DNA of 12,812 bases from Methylobacterium sp. (GCA_021154065.1 JAJKJG010000045.1:1-12812), one strand, 5' to 3'; positions 1-11,323 are shown, counted from the stretch's first letter. Made by a program: numbers and translations. Notes: a model not told the origin generated them from the sequence alone.

Positions 1-1169
1 CCGACCTTCTCCAGCATCGGGATCACCGCCTCGACGATCGGCACGCCCCAGCTCTCGTTGGACGAGGCGGTCCATTCGAACTCGAACCCCTGCGCGAAGC
101 CTGCCTCGGCGAGGAGCTTTTTCGCCTTCTCCGGGTCATAGGCATAGGGCTTCAGGTCCTTGTCGTAGGCGGGGGACGAGATCGGCAGCCAGCCGGTGGC
201 GCGGAAGGCCTTGCCGCGCACCAGCCGCCGGATGATCAGGTCGGTGTCGATCGCATGGTTGATCGCCTGCCTGACGCGCTTGTCGGCGAAAGGCTTGAAG
301 CTCGGGTTCATGCCCATGTGGCGCGTGAACACCTCGGCGACCTCGAGGAGCCCCTTCGAGAGGTTTGGATCGGCCTGGTAGGCGACGTACTGCGCCGGCC
401 CGAGGATCGCGGCGTCGATCTCCTTGTTGCGGAACGCGACGTCGCGCGCCGCCGCCTCGCCCATGATGGCGATCACGACCTTGTCGGCATAGGGCTTGCC
501 CGGCTTGTAGAACTTCTCGAAGCGCTCGGCGACGAAGCGCGAGCCCGGGACGTGCTCGACGAACTTGAACGGCCCGAGCCCGATCGGCTTCGTCGCAAAC
601 GAGTCCTTTACGGCCTCGTCGGCCGGGTAGATCGAGGTGGTCGCGGTCATGAAGTAGTAGCCTGGGTCGACCTTCTCGGTGAGCGTCATCTCGAGCGTCG
701 AGTCGTCGATCTTCCGCAGCCCGGAGATCGCCTTGGCTTGGCCCTTCTCGACCTCGACCGCACCCTTGATCAGGCGGACGAAGCGCGCCCCCGGATAGGC
801 CTTGGAGCCGTCCATCAGGCGCGTGAAGGTGAAGATCACGTCGTCCGCCCTCAGCTTGCGGCCGTGGTGGAAGAAGGCGTCGTCACGCAGCTTGAAGGTG
901 TGGGCGAGCCCGTCATCGGAAACGGTCACGGCCGTGGCGAGCTCGAGCACCGGCTTGTTCGCCGTCGAATCCCAGTTGTAGAGCGAGCGGTGGATGGCGC
1001 GCGCCCAGATCTCGTCCTGGGCGCGTGGCGTCGTGTGGATGTCCATCCCGGAGAAGCTCGAGCCATAGGCCGCCGTGTAGCGGATGGTGCCGCCCTTGCG
1101 CGGCGTCTGCGCCTGCGCGCCGGTGACGCCGAGCATGAACGCCGCGGCGATGATGATGGTCTTGCGCAA
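1..1169 (-). CDS. ABC transporter substrate-binding protein, family 5 (peptide/opine type), C-terminus cut by window edge
   Basis: Periplasmic solute receptor of a peptide/nickel/opine-type ABC importer (SBP_bac_5 family). 389 residues are visible; the family usually runs about 500-540, so roughly a quarter is missing off the left edge. A TTG start is chosen because GGAGG lies 7 nt upstream and the product then begins with a classic signal peptide (MRKTIII..., likely cleavage after AQA at residue 20). Family landmarks are GGTIRY near residue 26, the PIGLGPFKFVEHVPG stretch at 195-209 (usual form PxGxGPYxF) and ADKRVRQAINHAID at 295-308. The substrate cannot be read from sequence. It follows the NRPS-like gene on the same strand after 124 nt, so co-transcription is possible but not shown. 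A TTGACG-like -35 lies in that gap without a convincing -10. Permease and ATPase genes, if linked, would be beyond the left edge. Confidence 0.9.
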   Translation of the reverse strand, partial: MRKTIIIAAAFMLGVTGAQAQTPRKGGTIRYTAAYGSSFSGMDIHTTPRAQDEIWARAIHRSLYNWDSTANKPVLELATAVTVSDDGLAHTFKLRDDAFFHHGRKLRADDVIFTFTRLMDGSKAYPGARFVRLIKGAVEVEKGQAKAISGLRKIDDSTLEMTLTEKVDPGYYFMTATTSIYPADEAVKDSFATKPIGLGPFKFVEHVPGSRFVAERFEKFYKPGKPYADKVVIAIMGEAAARDVAFRNKEIDAAILGPAQYVAYQADPNLSKGLLEVAEVFTRHMGMNPSFKPFADKRVRQAINHAIDTDLIIRRLVRGKAFRATGWLPISSPAYDKDLKPYAYDPEKAKKLLAEAGFAQGFEFEWTASSNESWGVPIVEAVIPMLEKV

Positions 1170-1176
1170 AGCCGAT

Positions 1177-1181
1177 CCTCC
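1177..1181 (-). promoter_or_regulatory. Ribosome binding site deciding a TTG start
   Basis: GGAGG on the minus strand sits 7 nt before the TTG at 1169-1167. It supports TTG over the next in-frame ATG (residue 12), which would cut the signal peptide in half. Confidence 0.65.
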
Positions 1182-1293
1182 ACAAAGGCCGTGCCGGCCG
1201 GCGACAACCATGCCCGGCAGGACGGCAAGTCGCAATGGGTGCGGCGTCAAGAATGGTGTCCGGCGGCGGAGGGCGCGCCGGCAATGACGGCGC

Positions 1294-5334
<4,041 letters not shown>

Positions 5335-5566
5335 CCAATGCTCCGCGCCCGCGGGAGTCGGCTGCCGTGCCGCCTCGCAGACGCCCGGACCGCGGCGACG
5401 CCTCGCCGGCGATCCCTGTCTCCTTGTAGTTCCCCCTCGACCGCCAAGGTCCGGGATCGGTCCGGCAGGCGGCCTCATCCGCTGCCGAAGCGCGGACGAC
5501 GACCCGCTTCTAGCATGCCGGCCGAAGCGCTGAACAGGCCGTGAATGCCGCCTGTCGCCGCATGCT

Positions 5567-6181
5567 TTAGGCCCAGTAGTGCCGCGCGTCCGCGAACACC
5601 AGCACCCGCCCCTGCCAGATGTCGACCCGCGGCGCCTCGTCGGGCGAGGCGTGGCCGAGGAGCGCGAGGAGCGCGCGGGCGACGCCGCCATGCGAGACCA
5701 CGACCGTGTCGCGGGTGAGATCGGCGAGGAACGGCGCGACGCGCCGGGCGAGCATGGCGTAGCTTTCGCCCTTCGGCGGCACGAAGCCCCACTTGTCGGC
5801 GTCGCGAGCGCGGGCGCCGCGCGGATCGCGCTGGCGGACCTCTTTCCAGGTGAGGCCCTCCCAGACGCCGAACGAGAGCTCGCGCAGCCGCTCGTCGACG
5901 CGGTAGGCGACGGGATGGAGCGCGATCGCCTCCCGCATCCGCTCCATGGTCTCGCGGGTGCGCGACAGCGGGCTCGCGACGTAGTCGAGGTCCTCGTAAT
6001 GGAGCAAGAGCCCGCGCAGCCGGGCGCCGACCTCCTCGGCCTGGACGCGCCCGAAGTCGTTGAGCGGCACGTCGCGCTGGCCCTGCAACCGCGCCTCGGC
6101 GTTCCAGTCGGTCTCGCCGTGGCGGATGAAATAGAGCGTATGCGTCAGCGCCGCGGGCGGCGGCGCGCCGGTCACGGGCAT
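5567..6181 (-). CDS. Histidine phosphatase family protein (phosphoglycerate-mutase-like)
   Basis: Cytoplasmic phosphatase or mutase of the histidine phosphatase superfamily, 204 residues, typical of the small GpmB/CobC/PhoE-like branch. The phosphorylated histidine is H21 in the RHGET motif (20-24). The second catalytic histidine is H164 in VVSHGG. SPLSRTRET (70-78) supplies the phosphate-binding arginine and E101 in ELSFGVWEG is the likely acid. The first 14 residues are an unremarkable extension. The ATG overlaps the end of the upstream secreted-protein gene by 10 nt, so translational coupling is likely. A fabI gene followed by a phosphatase of this family is, to my knowledge, a recurring order in Hyphomicrobiales. 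Here an extra gene separates them. The substrate cannot be deduced; a true glycolytic mutase is unlikely at this size. Confidence 0.9.
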   Translation of the reverse strand: MPVTGAPPPAALTHTLYFIRHGETDWNAEARLQGQRDVPLNDFGRVQAEEVGARLRGLLLHYEDLDYVASPLSRTRETMERMREAIALHPVAYRVDERLRELSFGVWEGLTWKEVRQRDPRGARARDADKWGFVPPKGESYAMLARRVAPFLADLTRDTVVVSHGGVARALLALLGHASPDEAPRVDIWQGRVLVFADARHYWA

Positions 6182-6795
6182 TCGCCCGGGCCGTCCGATG
6201 CCGCGGGGTGGTTCGCGCCGGATGCCCCCCAGGGCGTCGGGCGGAAGGCCTCGCCGAGCCGCAGGTTGCCGAGGCCGGCGCTCGACCCTGCGAGCCTGCC
6301 CCGGCCCTCGAGATCGGGCGCGAGCGCGTTGTCGATCTTCTGCCCCGGGTTGCGCGCCACCGCCGGCCGGTCGCGGCCGCGGCGGCCCTCGATCGCGGGG
6401 CGATTGGCGAGCGCGTAGCCGGAATTCGGGCCGAGCTCATACTGGTAGAGCGGCGAGCCCTTCCAGCGATAGGCCGAGGCGCCCGTATTGTGGGCCGAAA
6501 GCGGGCTGAGGAGGTAGCGGGTGTCGGCGCCGTAGGTGTGCAGGCGGATGGCGGGCGGCGCGCCGACCATGCCGGCCGGCGTGTAGAGATAGGTGTATTC
6601 GGGCGTCGCCTTGTAGCAGGCGGTGACGATGGGGTTCGGCACGATCGCGATGATGGCGAAGGGGGCGCCGTAGAGGCGAGCCGAGAACACCGGCGCGTCG
6701 GGCGCGGCCGAGCGCAGCCCCGTGCCGCCCTCGCCGGCGGCGGCCTGCGCTGCGAGCGCCGCGATCAAAGCGAGGCCGATCCCGGCGCTCCGCAT
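6172..6795 (-). CDS. Hypothetical secreted protein, unrecognised family
   Basis: I do not recognise this 207-residue protein. The chosen ATG has GGAGG 5 nt upstream and gives a textbook Sec signal peptide (MRSAGIGLALIAALAAQAAA, residues 1-20). The frame stays open to 6837 but those starts lack a ribosome site. The mature part has an ordered-looking N-terminal half (about 30-130) rich in Tyr and Pro, with YTYLYTPAG near 67-75 and a single cysteine at 60. The tail (130-207) is rich in Gly, Arg and Pro, looks disordered, and has a second cysteine near the end (206). No lipobox or membrane helix is seen after the signal, so a periplasmic or envelope location is inferred. It sits between fabI and a histidine phosphatase gene and overlaps the latter by 10 nt. 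Codon use looks like its neighbours. It could be lineage-restricted. Confidence 0.75.
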   Translation of the reverse strand: MRSAGIGLALIAALAAQAAAGEGGTGLRSAAPDAPVFSARLYGAPFAIIAIVPNPIVTACYKATPEYTYLYTPAGMVGAPPAIRLHTYGADTRYLLSPLSAHNTGASAYRWKGSPLYQYELGPNSGYALANRPAIEGRRGRDRPAVARNPGQKIDNALAPDLEGRGRLAGSSAGLGNLRLGEAFRPTPWGASGANHPAASDGPGECP

Positions 6796-6849
6796 CCGCA
6801 CCTCCGGCCCGACGCGCATTCGTGCACGGCCGAGCACCCCCGGGGAGAG

Positions 6850-6877
6850 GCTCTAGCGGATTCGGGGACCCGAACAA
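6850..6877 (-). promoter_or_regulatory. Candidate promoter for the secreted-protein/phosphatase pair
   Basis: On the minus strand TTGTTC (6877-6872) and TAGAGC (6855-6850) are separated by 16 nt, about 55 nt upstream of the ATG at 6795. The match to the sigma-70 type consensus is only partial, so this is tentative. Confidence 0.25.
6861..6874. repeat. Perfect inverted repeat, possible operator
   Basis: TTCGGGGACCCGAA has two perfect 6-bp arms around a 2-bp centre. It lies between the candidate -10 and -35 elements upstream of the secreted-protein gene, where a repressor site would fit. Chance palindromes of this size occur in GC-rich DNA, so function is unproven. Confidence 0.35.
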
Positions 6878-6965
6878 AGCCTCCGGGCGGCGGGTTCCCC
6901 GATGGCCGGACTTGGGACGACGGAGAGCGAGGGGGAGCGGCTGCCGGAGTGAGGGTGCCTGCCTC

Positions 6966-7847
6966 TCAATCCTTGTCCAGCGTCATGTCCGGCGCCTCCG
7001 GGTTCTTCATGCCGACGACGTGGTAGCCGGCGTCGACGTGGAGGATCTCGCCGGTCATGCCTCTCGCCATGTCGGAGGCGAGATAGGCTGCGGTGTCGCC
7101 GACCTCGTCGGTCGTCACCGTGCGGCGCAAGGGGGAGTTGTACTCATTCCAGCGCAGGATGTAACGGAAGTCGCCGATGCCCGAGGCCGCGAGCGTCTTG
7201 ATCGGCCCGGCCGAGATGGCGTTGACGCGGATGTTCTGCGGGCCGAGGTCGGCCGCGAGATAGCGCACCGAGGCCTCAAGCGCCGCTTTGGCGATCCCCA
7301 TGACGTTGTAGTGCGGCATCCATTTCTCGGCGCCGTAATAGGTCAGCGTCAGGAGCGAGCCGCCGTTCGTCATGAGCTTCTCGGCCCGCTGCGCGACCGC
7401 CGTGAAGGAGTAGCAGGAGACGAGCAGCGACTTCGTGAAGTTGCCCTCGCTCGTGTCGACGTAGCGGCCGGTGAGCTCGTCCTTGTCCGAGAAGGCGATG
7501 GCGTGGACGAGGAAGTCGAGCCCGCCCCACAGCCGTCCAACCTCGGCGAACACCGCGTCCATGGTCGCGGCCTCGGTGACGTCGCAATGGCCGACGACGG
7601 CGGCGTCGAGCTCGCGGGCGAGCGGCTCGACCCGCTTCTTCAGAGCGTCGCCCTGATAGGTCAGGGCCAGCGCGGCGCCGTGCTGGTGGGCGGCCCTGGC
7701 GATGCCCCAGGCGATCGAGCGGTTGTTCGCGACCCCCATGATCAGGCCGCGCTTGCCGGTCAGGATGCCCGGCCGGGCCGCCTCGGCGACGCCAGGGACG
7801 AGCCTGGGCTCGCCCGACAAGACCGGAGGCGTGATCGTCTCAGCCAT
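6966..7847 (-). CDS. fabI: Enoyl-[acyl-carrier-protein] reductase (NADH type)
   Basis: Final reductive step of each fatty-acid elongation cycle: reduces trans-2-enoyl-ACP to acyl-ACP in the cytoplasm. 293 residues, an SDR-fold enzyme. Nucleotide-binding GVANNRSIAWGIA lies at 38-50. The FabI catalytic set is Y170, Y180 and K187, matching E. coli Y146, Y156 and K163 in spacing. IRVNAISAGPIKTLAASGI (206-224) is the usual substrate-loop region. The N-terminus is about 25 residues longer than in E. coli FabI, with a Pro-rich start, and no better downstream start is visible. Its ribosome site is weak (GAGCGAG). The position equal to E. coli Gly93 is Ala118 (VHAIAFSD, 114-121), in the triclosan/diazaborine pocket. 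The gene lies 165 nt after the ABC binding protein gene, so it may have its own promoter. Confidence 0.96.
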   Translation of the reverse strand: MAETITPPVLSGEPRLVPGVAEAARPGILTGKRGLIMGVANNRSIAWGIARAAHQHGAALALTYQGDALKKRVEPLARELDAAVVGHCDVTEAATMDAVFAEVGRLWGGLDFLVHAIAFSDKDELTGRYVDTSEGNFTKSLLVSCYSFTAVAQRAEKLMTNGGSLLTLTYYGAEKWMPHYNVMGIAKAALEASVRYLAADLGPQNIRVNAISAGPIKTLAASGIGDFRYILRWNEYNSPLRRTVTTDEVGDTAAYLASDMARGMTGEILHVDAGYHVVGMKNPEAPDMTLDKD

Positions 7848-7900
7848 GAATCACTCGCTCGCAGCCGCGAAAGGCCGGGCATCCTTAGCCGAGGGGCGCC

Positions 7901-7945
7901 GGAGACGGAAGGGCAGCGGCGGCGCAACCGGGCGAAGCCGTCTCC
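7901..7945. repeat. Inverted repeat in the spacer upstream of fabI
   Basis: GGAGACGG (7901-7908) is complementary to CCGTCTCC (7938-7945) across a 29-nt GC-rich loop. It lies between the end of the ABC binding protein gene and the fabI start. No T-run follows, so it is not a standard intrinsic terminator. It may be a weak mRNA hairpin or part of an intergenic repeat. Confidence 0.3.
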
Positions 7946-8012
7946 CTGGCGAGCGCAGCCGAAGGCGGAGAGCGGCTGGCGCCGCCTCCGGCCGGGATGA
8001 TGGGGTGGCGAA

Positions 8013-9056
8013 TTACCCTCTCAGAATCCGCGCCACGCGCGCATCGATGTCGTCCTTGCGGTCGTTGTACCATTTCCAGTCGACCTGGATCAGCGTCGCG
8101 ACCTTCTCCGGCGTGTTGTAGAGCTTGGCGTCGTATTTCGGGTCGAGCTTCACGTTCCGGTTCGAGGGCGAGTACCAGACCGCCTCGGACAGGCGCTTCT
8201 GGATGTCCGGGCGCAGCATGTAGTCGATGTAGCCGTAGGCGAGCTCCTTGACCTTCGAGCCGGGCGTCACGTTCAACACCTGCTCGAGCGAGAGCACGCC
8301 CTCGGCCGGCGCCGCGAAAGCGATCGGCTGGTTGTCGCCGTCGTAACGGTAGATGCCGCTATCGTGGATGATGCCCATCACCACCTCGGCCTGGAGCAGC
8401 ATCTTCTCCATCTGGCCGGTGAAGTCGACGAGCTTCATCGGCTTCAGCTGCTCGAGCGCCTTGTAGGCGGCGTCGAGGTCGGTCATGCCCTTGCCGTAGA
8501 GCTGGCCGAGCAGCATCAGGTGCGATTGGCCGAGCGAGTTCACCGGGATCTGGTAGCCGCCGCGCTGGCCGGCGAGCTTCGGATCGGCGAGGTCCTTCCA
8601 CGATTTCGGCGCCGAGAGCCCCTTGTCGGTGCGGTAGCCGAGCCCGACGGCGCTCGTGAAGATCGTCACGCCGGCGATCTTGTCCGACACGGCGTAGGGG
8701 TAGACGTCCTTGATGTTCGGCACCTCCTTTGCCGTGATCTTCTCGACCACGAGGCCGTCGACCGCGGCGCGCCATTGCTCGTTCGAGTTCGCGTGCAGCA
8801 CGTCGTAGACCGGCGCGTTCTTGGCGCTCGCCTGCAGCTTCGGCAGGTAGGGAAAGGCCTGGTCGACCTCGACCTTGCACTTGAATTCGCGCTCGAAGGC
8901 GGGGATGACCTCGCCCTTCATCACCTCGCCCCACTTCCCGCCCCAGGTGGTGATCTTGAGCGTTGCCGCCTGGGCGCGGGCGACATGGGGACGCCCGAGC
9001 GCCGCCGCCGCGGCGACCCCGCCGAGGACAGCGCGTCGAGAAATCGTCATGGCCAT
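8013..9056 (-). CDS. ABC transporter substrate-binding protein, polyamine-type, Tat-exported
   Basis: Periplasmic receptor of the spermidine/putrescine-like ABC family (PotD/PotF and Fe3+-binding relatives), 347 residues. The second of three clustered ATGs is chosen because GGGAGG lies 6 nt upstream. The N-terminus has a twin-arginine signal (TISRRAVLGG, residues 4-13) with an Ala-rich core and likely cleavage after ARA (residue 28), so it is exported folded. The mature protein begins LKITTWGGKWGE, the usual first beta-strand of this class. Other typical stretches are NSNEQW and, near the C-terminus, LSEAVWYSPSNR. It follows the two permease genes by 26 nt, so it belongs to the same operon. 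No ATPase gene follows; fabI is next. The substrate is unknown: polyamine-like by permease type, but these families also take iron, thiamine, amino-sulfonates and others. Confidence 0.92.
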   Translation of the reverse strand: MAMTISRRAVLGGVAAAAALGRPHVARAQAATLKITTWGGKWGEVMKGEVIPAFEREFKCKVEVDQAFPYLPKLQASAKNAPVYDVLHANSNEQWRAAVDGLVVEKITAKEVPNIKDVYPYAVSDKIAGVTIFTSAVGLGYRTDKGLSAPKSWKDLADPKLAGQRGGYQIPVNSLGQSHLMLLGQLYGKGMTDLDAAYKALEQLKPMKLVDFTGQMEKMLLQAEVVMGIIHDSGIYRYDGDNQPIAFAAPAEGVLSLEQVLNVTPGSKVKELAYGYIDYMLRPDIQKRLSEAVWYSPSNRNVKLDPKYDAKLYNTPEKVATLIQVDWKWYNDRKDDIDARVARILRG

Positions 9057-9082
9057 GGTCAGCCTCCCTGTTCCGGTGCGGG

Positions 9083-10024
9083 TCAAATTCGCATTGTCGC
9101 CCTCAGGCCGACAAGCCTGTCGATTGCGACAACCACGGCGAGCGCGAGCAGGATCGACACCATCGAGGCGGCGGCGATGGCGCCGTCGAGGTCGAACTTC
9201 ATGTAGTTGAAGAGCACGACCGGCAGCGTCTCGCGCCCGGGGGTGACGAGGAACAGCGAGATCGGGAACTGGTCGAAGGAGACGATGAAGGCGAAGATGC
9301 CGCCGGCGATGACGCCGGGGCGAATGATCGGCAGCGTCACCTCGAAGAAGATGCGCGCCGGCGAGGCGCCGAGGATCGCCGCCGCCTCCTCGATGCGGCG
9401 GTCGAAGTCGCTCAGCACGGCAAGCGTCGTGCGCATGACGTAAGGGACGGCCACCAGGGTATGGCCGACGACGAGCGCCCAGGTCGGGCGGCCGAGGCCG
9501 ACGAGCTGGAAGAGCTGGAAGAGCGCGAGCCCGGTCAGGATCGCCGGCAGCATCAGCGGCGCGAGGAACACCGCCGTCAGGACGCGCGCGCGGGGCAGGC
9601 CGCCGCGGGCGAGCGCCAGCGCCGCCGCCGCGCCGATCAGCGTCGCGAGAACGACGACGGCGCCGGCGACCTCGAGCGACAGCCGCAGGCTGCCCATGAA
9701 CTCGGGGCTGGCGAAGAACTTCGCGAACCAGCGCGTCGTCACGCCGACAGGCGGGAACTGAATGAACGGCGTTGGGTTCAGAGCGAACACGGCGACGACG
9801 ACGAGCGGGGCGAGCAGGAAGAACAGGATCGCGCCGTTCGCGGCAAGATAAGCGAGGCGGCCGAGCGAGCGCCCGCCTCTCCCTGAGGGAGAGGTCGAGA
9901 GCGCCGGAGGCGCTCCGGGTGAGGGATTACGGTCTAGGCGGCGAGGCAGTAACCTCTCACCCGGTCGCGGCCGCGGCGGCGATTCGACCTCTCCCTTTGG
10001 GAGAGGTTGCGCACCGGAGTTCAC
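9083..10024 (-). CDS. ABC transporter permease, PotC-like, with repeat-encoded N-terminal extension
   Basis: Inner-membrane permease of the binding-protein-dependent family (BPD_transp_1), partner of the preceding permease. 313 residues, about 45-50 more than usual PotC-like proteins. The first membrane helix starts near residue 58. The ATPase-docking EAA loop is at 212-231 (EEAAAILGASPARIFFEVTL). The GTG start overlaps the upstream stop in GTGA and has GGGAGG 7 nt upstream, so the start is well supported. No ATG, GTG or TTG exists between the repeat and the first helix. Residues 6-50 (QPLPKGEVES... to ...TSPSGRGG) are encoded by a palindromic repeat pair and form a Pro/Arg-rich, probably disordered cytoplasmic tail. 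The function of that tail, if any, is unknown. Confidence 0.93.
   Translation of the reverse strand: MNSGAQPLPKGEVESPPRPRPGERLLPRRLDRNPSPGAPPALSTSPSGRGGRSLGRLAYLAANGAILFFLLAPLVVVAVFALNPTPFIQFPPVGVTTRWFAKFFASPEFMGSLRLSLEVAGAVVVLATLIGAAAALALARGGLPRARVLTAVFLAPLMLPAILTGLALFQLFQLVGLGRPTWALVVGHTLVAVPYVMRTTLAVLSDFDRRIEEAAAILGASPARIFFEVTLPIIRPGVIAGGIFAFIVSFDQFPISLFLVTPGRETLPVVLFNYMKFDLDGAIAAASMVSILLALAVVVAIDRLVGLRATMRI
9876..10007. repeat. Inverted pair of palindromic repeat units inside a permease gene
   Basis: Unit A (9876-9926, plus orientation) starts with hairpin CCTCTCCC-TGA-GGGAGAGG, then TCGA, a GC-rich palindromic middle and CGGGTGAGGG. Unit B (10007-9952, minus orientation) has hairpin CCTCTCCC-AAA-GGGAGAGG, the same TCGA, a GC-rich middle and CGGGTGAGAGG. 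Hairpin arms, TCGA and the GGGTGAG end are shared, so the two are inverted copies of one element. Such elements are normally intergenic in alphaproteobacteria. Here the pair lies within the 5' coding region of the second ABC permease and stays in frame. Confidence 0.8.
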
Positions 10025-10896
10025 GCCAAATCCTCCCTTCGGCTCATGCGGCCGAGCACGTGGTTATAGGCGACGACGAGGGCGATCGAGACCACGAGCA
10101 GCACGACGCCGAGCGCGCCGGCGAAGGCGAGGTTGAAGGTCGCGGCGACCTGCTGGTAGATCAGCATCGGCAGGGTCAGCACCTGCTGCCCGCCCATGAG
10201 GTAGGGCGTCACATAGGCAGAGATCGCCAGCGCGAAGACGAGGAGCGAGCCGGCGAGGATTCCCGGCAGGCTCAACGGCAGCGTCACCTCGAGGAAGGCG
10301 CGGAGCGGACTCGCGCCGAGGCTCATCGCCGCCTCCTCGAGCCGCTCGTCGATGCGGCCGATGACGCCGGCGAGCGTCAGCACCATGAACGGCACGTAGA
10401 TGTGCACGAGCGCGATCACCGTGCCGAGCTCGTTGTACATCAGCGGCAGCGGCGTCGCGATGACGCCCGCCGCCATCAGCGTCGCGTTGATGACGCCCTT
10501 GTCGGACAGGATCGTGATCCAGGCGAAGGTGCGCACGACGATGCCGGTCAGCATCGGCGCGATCACCGCCATGAGGAGGAGCGCGTGGCCGCCGCGCGAG
10601 CGCATCCGCGCCAGCCAATGCGCCAGCGGATACCCTAGGAGTAGCGCCGCCGCCGTCGTCACGGCGCCGATCTTCAAGGTCGAAGCGAGCGACTCGATGT
10701 AGAGCGAATCGTCGAGGATGCGGGCGTAGTGCCGGGCCGTGAAGCCGACGCCCGCGCGCTGCAGCGGGTTGCCGGTAAGCGCGCTGAACAACGCCATGAC
10801 CCCGAACGGCAACAGGAAGAACAGGACGAAAAACAGCCCGGCCGGCGCCGCCAGCCATGCCACGGGCGAGACCTTGGCGCGCGCTGCTTCAGCCAA
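10021..10896 (-). CDS. ABC transporter permease, PotB-like
   Basis: First inner-membrane permease of the polyamine-type ABC system, 291 residues, a normal length for PotB-like proteins. Strongly hydrophobic segments start at about 13-38, followed by several more. The EAA loop that contacts the ATPase is at 187-207 (EEAAMSLGASPLRAFLEVTLP), just before a helix containing PGILAGSLLVFALAISAY. The only plausible start is TTG at 10896, with AGGGGG about 5 nt before it. It begins 9 nt after the crcB stop, and its own stop overlaps the next permease start in GTGA. This spacing implies co-transcription with crcB and coupling to the next permease. The substrate cannot be read from sequence. No gene for the nucleotide-binding subunit is adjacent. 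Confidence 0.93.
   Translation of the reverse strand: MAEAARAKVSPVAWLAAPAGLFFVLFFLLPFGVMALFSALTGNPLQRAGVGFTARHYARILDDSLYIESLASTLKIGAVTTAAALLLGYPLAHWLARMRSRGGHALLLMAVIAPMLTGIVVRTFAWITILSDKGVINATLMAAGVIATPLPLMYNELGTVIALVHIYVPFMVLTLAGVIGRIDERLEEAAMSLGASPLRAFLEVTLPLSLPGILAGSLLVFALAISAYVTPYLMGGQQVLTLPMLIYQQVAATFNLAFAGALGVVLLVVSIALVVAYNHVLGRMSRREDLA
10032..10037 (-). promoter_or_regulatory. Ribosome binding site deciding the GTG start of the second permease
   Basis: GGGAGG on the minus strand lies 7 nt before GTG (10024-10022), inside the end of the first permease gene. It is the reason to believe that the palindromic repeat immediately downstream is translated. Confidence 0.7.
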
Positions 10897-10905
10897 GCGA
10901 GCCCC

Positions 10906-11289
10906 CTACCCGTTGACCGCGACGGCAACGGCGTGGCCAAGCCACACCGCCGCAAGGCACAGCACGACGGACAGCCCGATGTTCATCCCCAATCCGGCCC
11001 ACTCGCCGGCGCGGGCAAGCGCCAGCGACTGCAGGCTGAAGGAGGAGAATGTGGTATAGCCGCCGCACAGCCCGACCATCACGAAGACCCGCGCCTCGGA
11101 GGACGCGAACACGCGCCCGTCCGGGGCCGTGAGCGTCGCGAACAGCCCGATGACGAAGGAGCCGGCGACGTTGACGATGATCGTTCCCCACGGGAAGGTC
11201 TCGCCCCACAAGCGCGCGGCGACGCCCGAGCACCAATAGCGCGCGACCCCGCCGAGCGCGCTGCCGAGGGCGACCCATAGGTAGTTCAT
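10906..11289 (-). CDS. crcB: Fluoride channel CrcB/Fluc
   Basis: Small inner-membrane fluoride exporter that works as a dual-topology dimer and lowers cytoplasmic fluoride. 127 residues with four hydrophobic segments, the standard length. Family motifs seen are GGVARYW (13-19), the Asn-containing NVAGSFVIG (near 40-48) and GLCGGYTTFSSFS (near 73-85), which holds the sodium and phenylalanine-box region. The ATG has GGAG 9 nt upstream. It follows a DUF190 gene by 34 nt and precedes a permease gene by 9 nt. CrcB and DUF190 proteins are known frequent neighbours. No match to the fluoride riboswitch was recognised upstream, so fluoride control is not supported by what can be read here. A single crcB copy works as a homodimer, so a second copy is not needed. 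Confidence 0.95.
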   Translation of the reverse strand: MNYLWVALGSALGGVARYWCSGVAARLWGETFPWGTIIVNVAGSFVIGLFATLTAPDGRVFASSEARVFVMVGLCGGYTTFSSFSLQSLALARAGEWAGLGMNIGLSVVLCLAAVWLGHAVAVAVNG

Positions 11290-11323
11290 CGCTTCGCGCT
11301 CCAGGATCGACGCCGGCGCGCAG

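Noticed and set aside
5335..5691. Extension of the NRPS-like frame upstream to 5691
   Set aside because: The extra 119 residues are Arg/Pro-rich, overlap the phosphatase gene and have no ribosome site, while the ATG at 5334 has a good one. The 232-nt spacer 5335-5566 holds no other gene or clear terminator that I can see.
7901..7945. Intrinsic terminator after the ABC binding protein gene
   Set aside because: The inverted repeat has only 8-bp arms, a 29-nt loop and no T-run, so it does not qualify as a standard terminator.
9876..10007. CRISPR array or insertion sequence
   Set aside because: There are only two repeat units, in inverted orientation, without regular spacers, transposase or target duplication.
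9772..10638. A 288-codon plus-strand open frame across the two permeases
   Set aside because: It is antisense to both permeases, crosses the palindromic repeat and has only charged low-complexity sequence.
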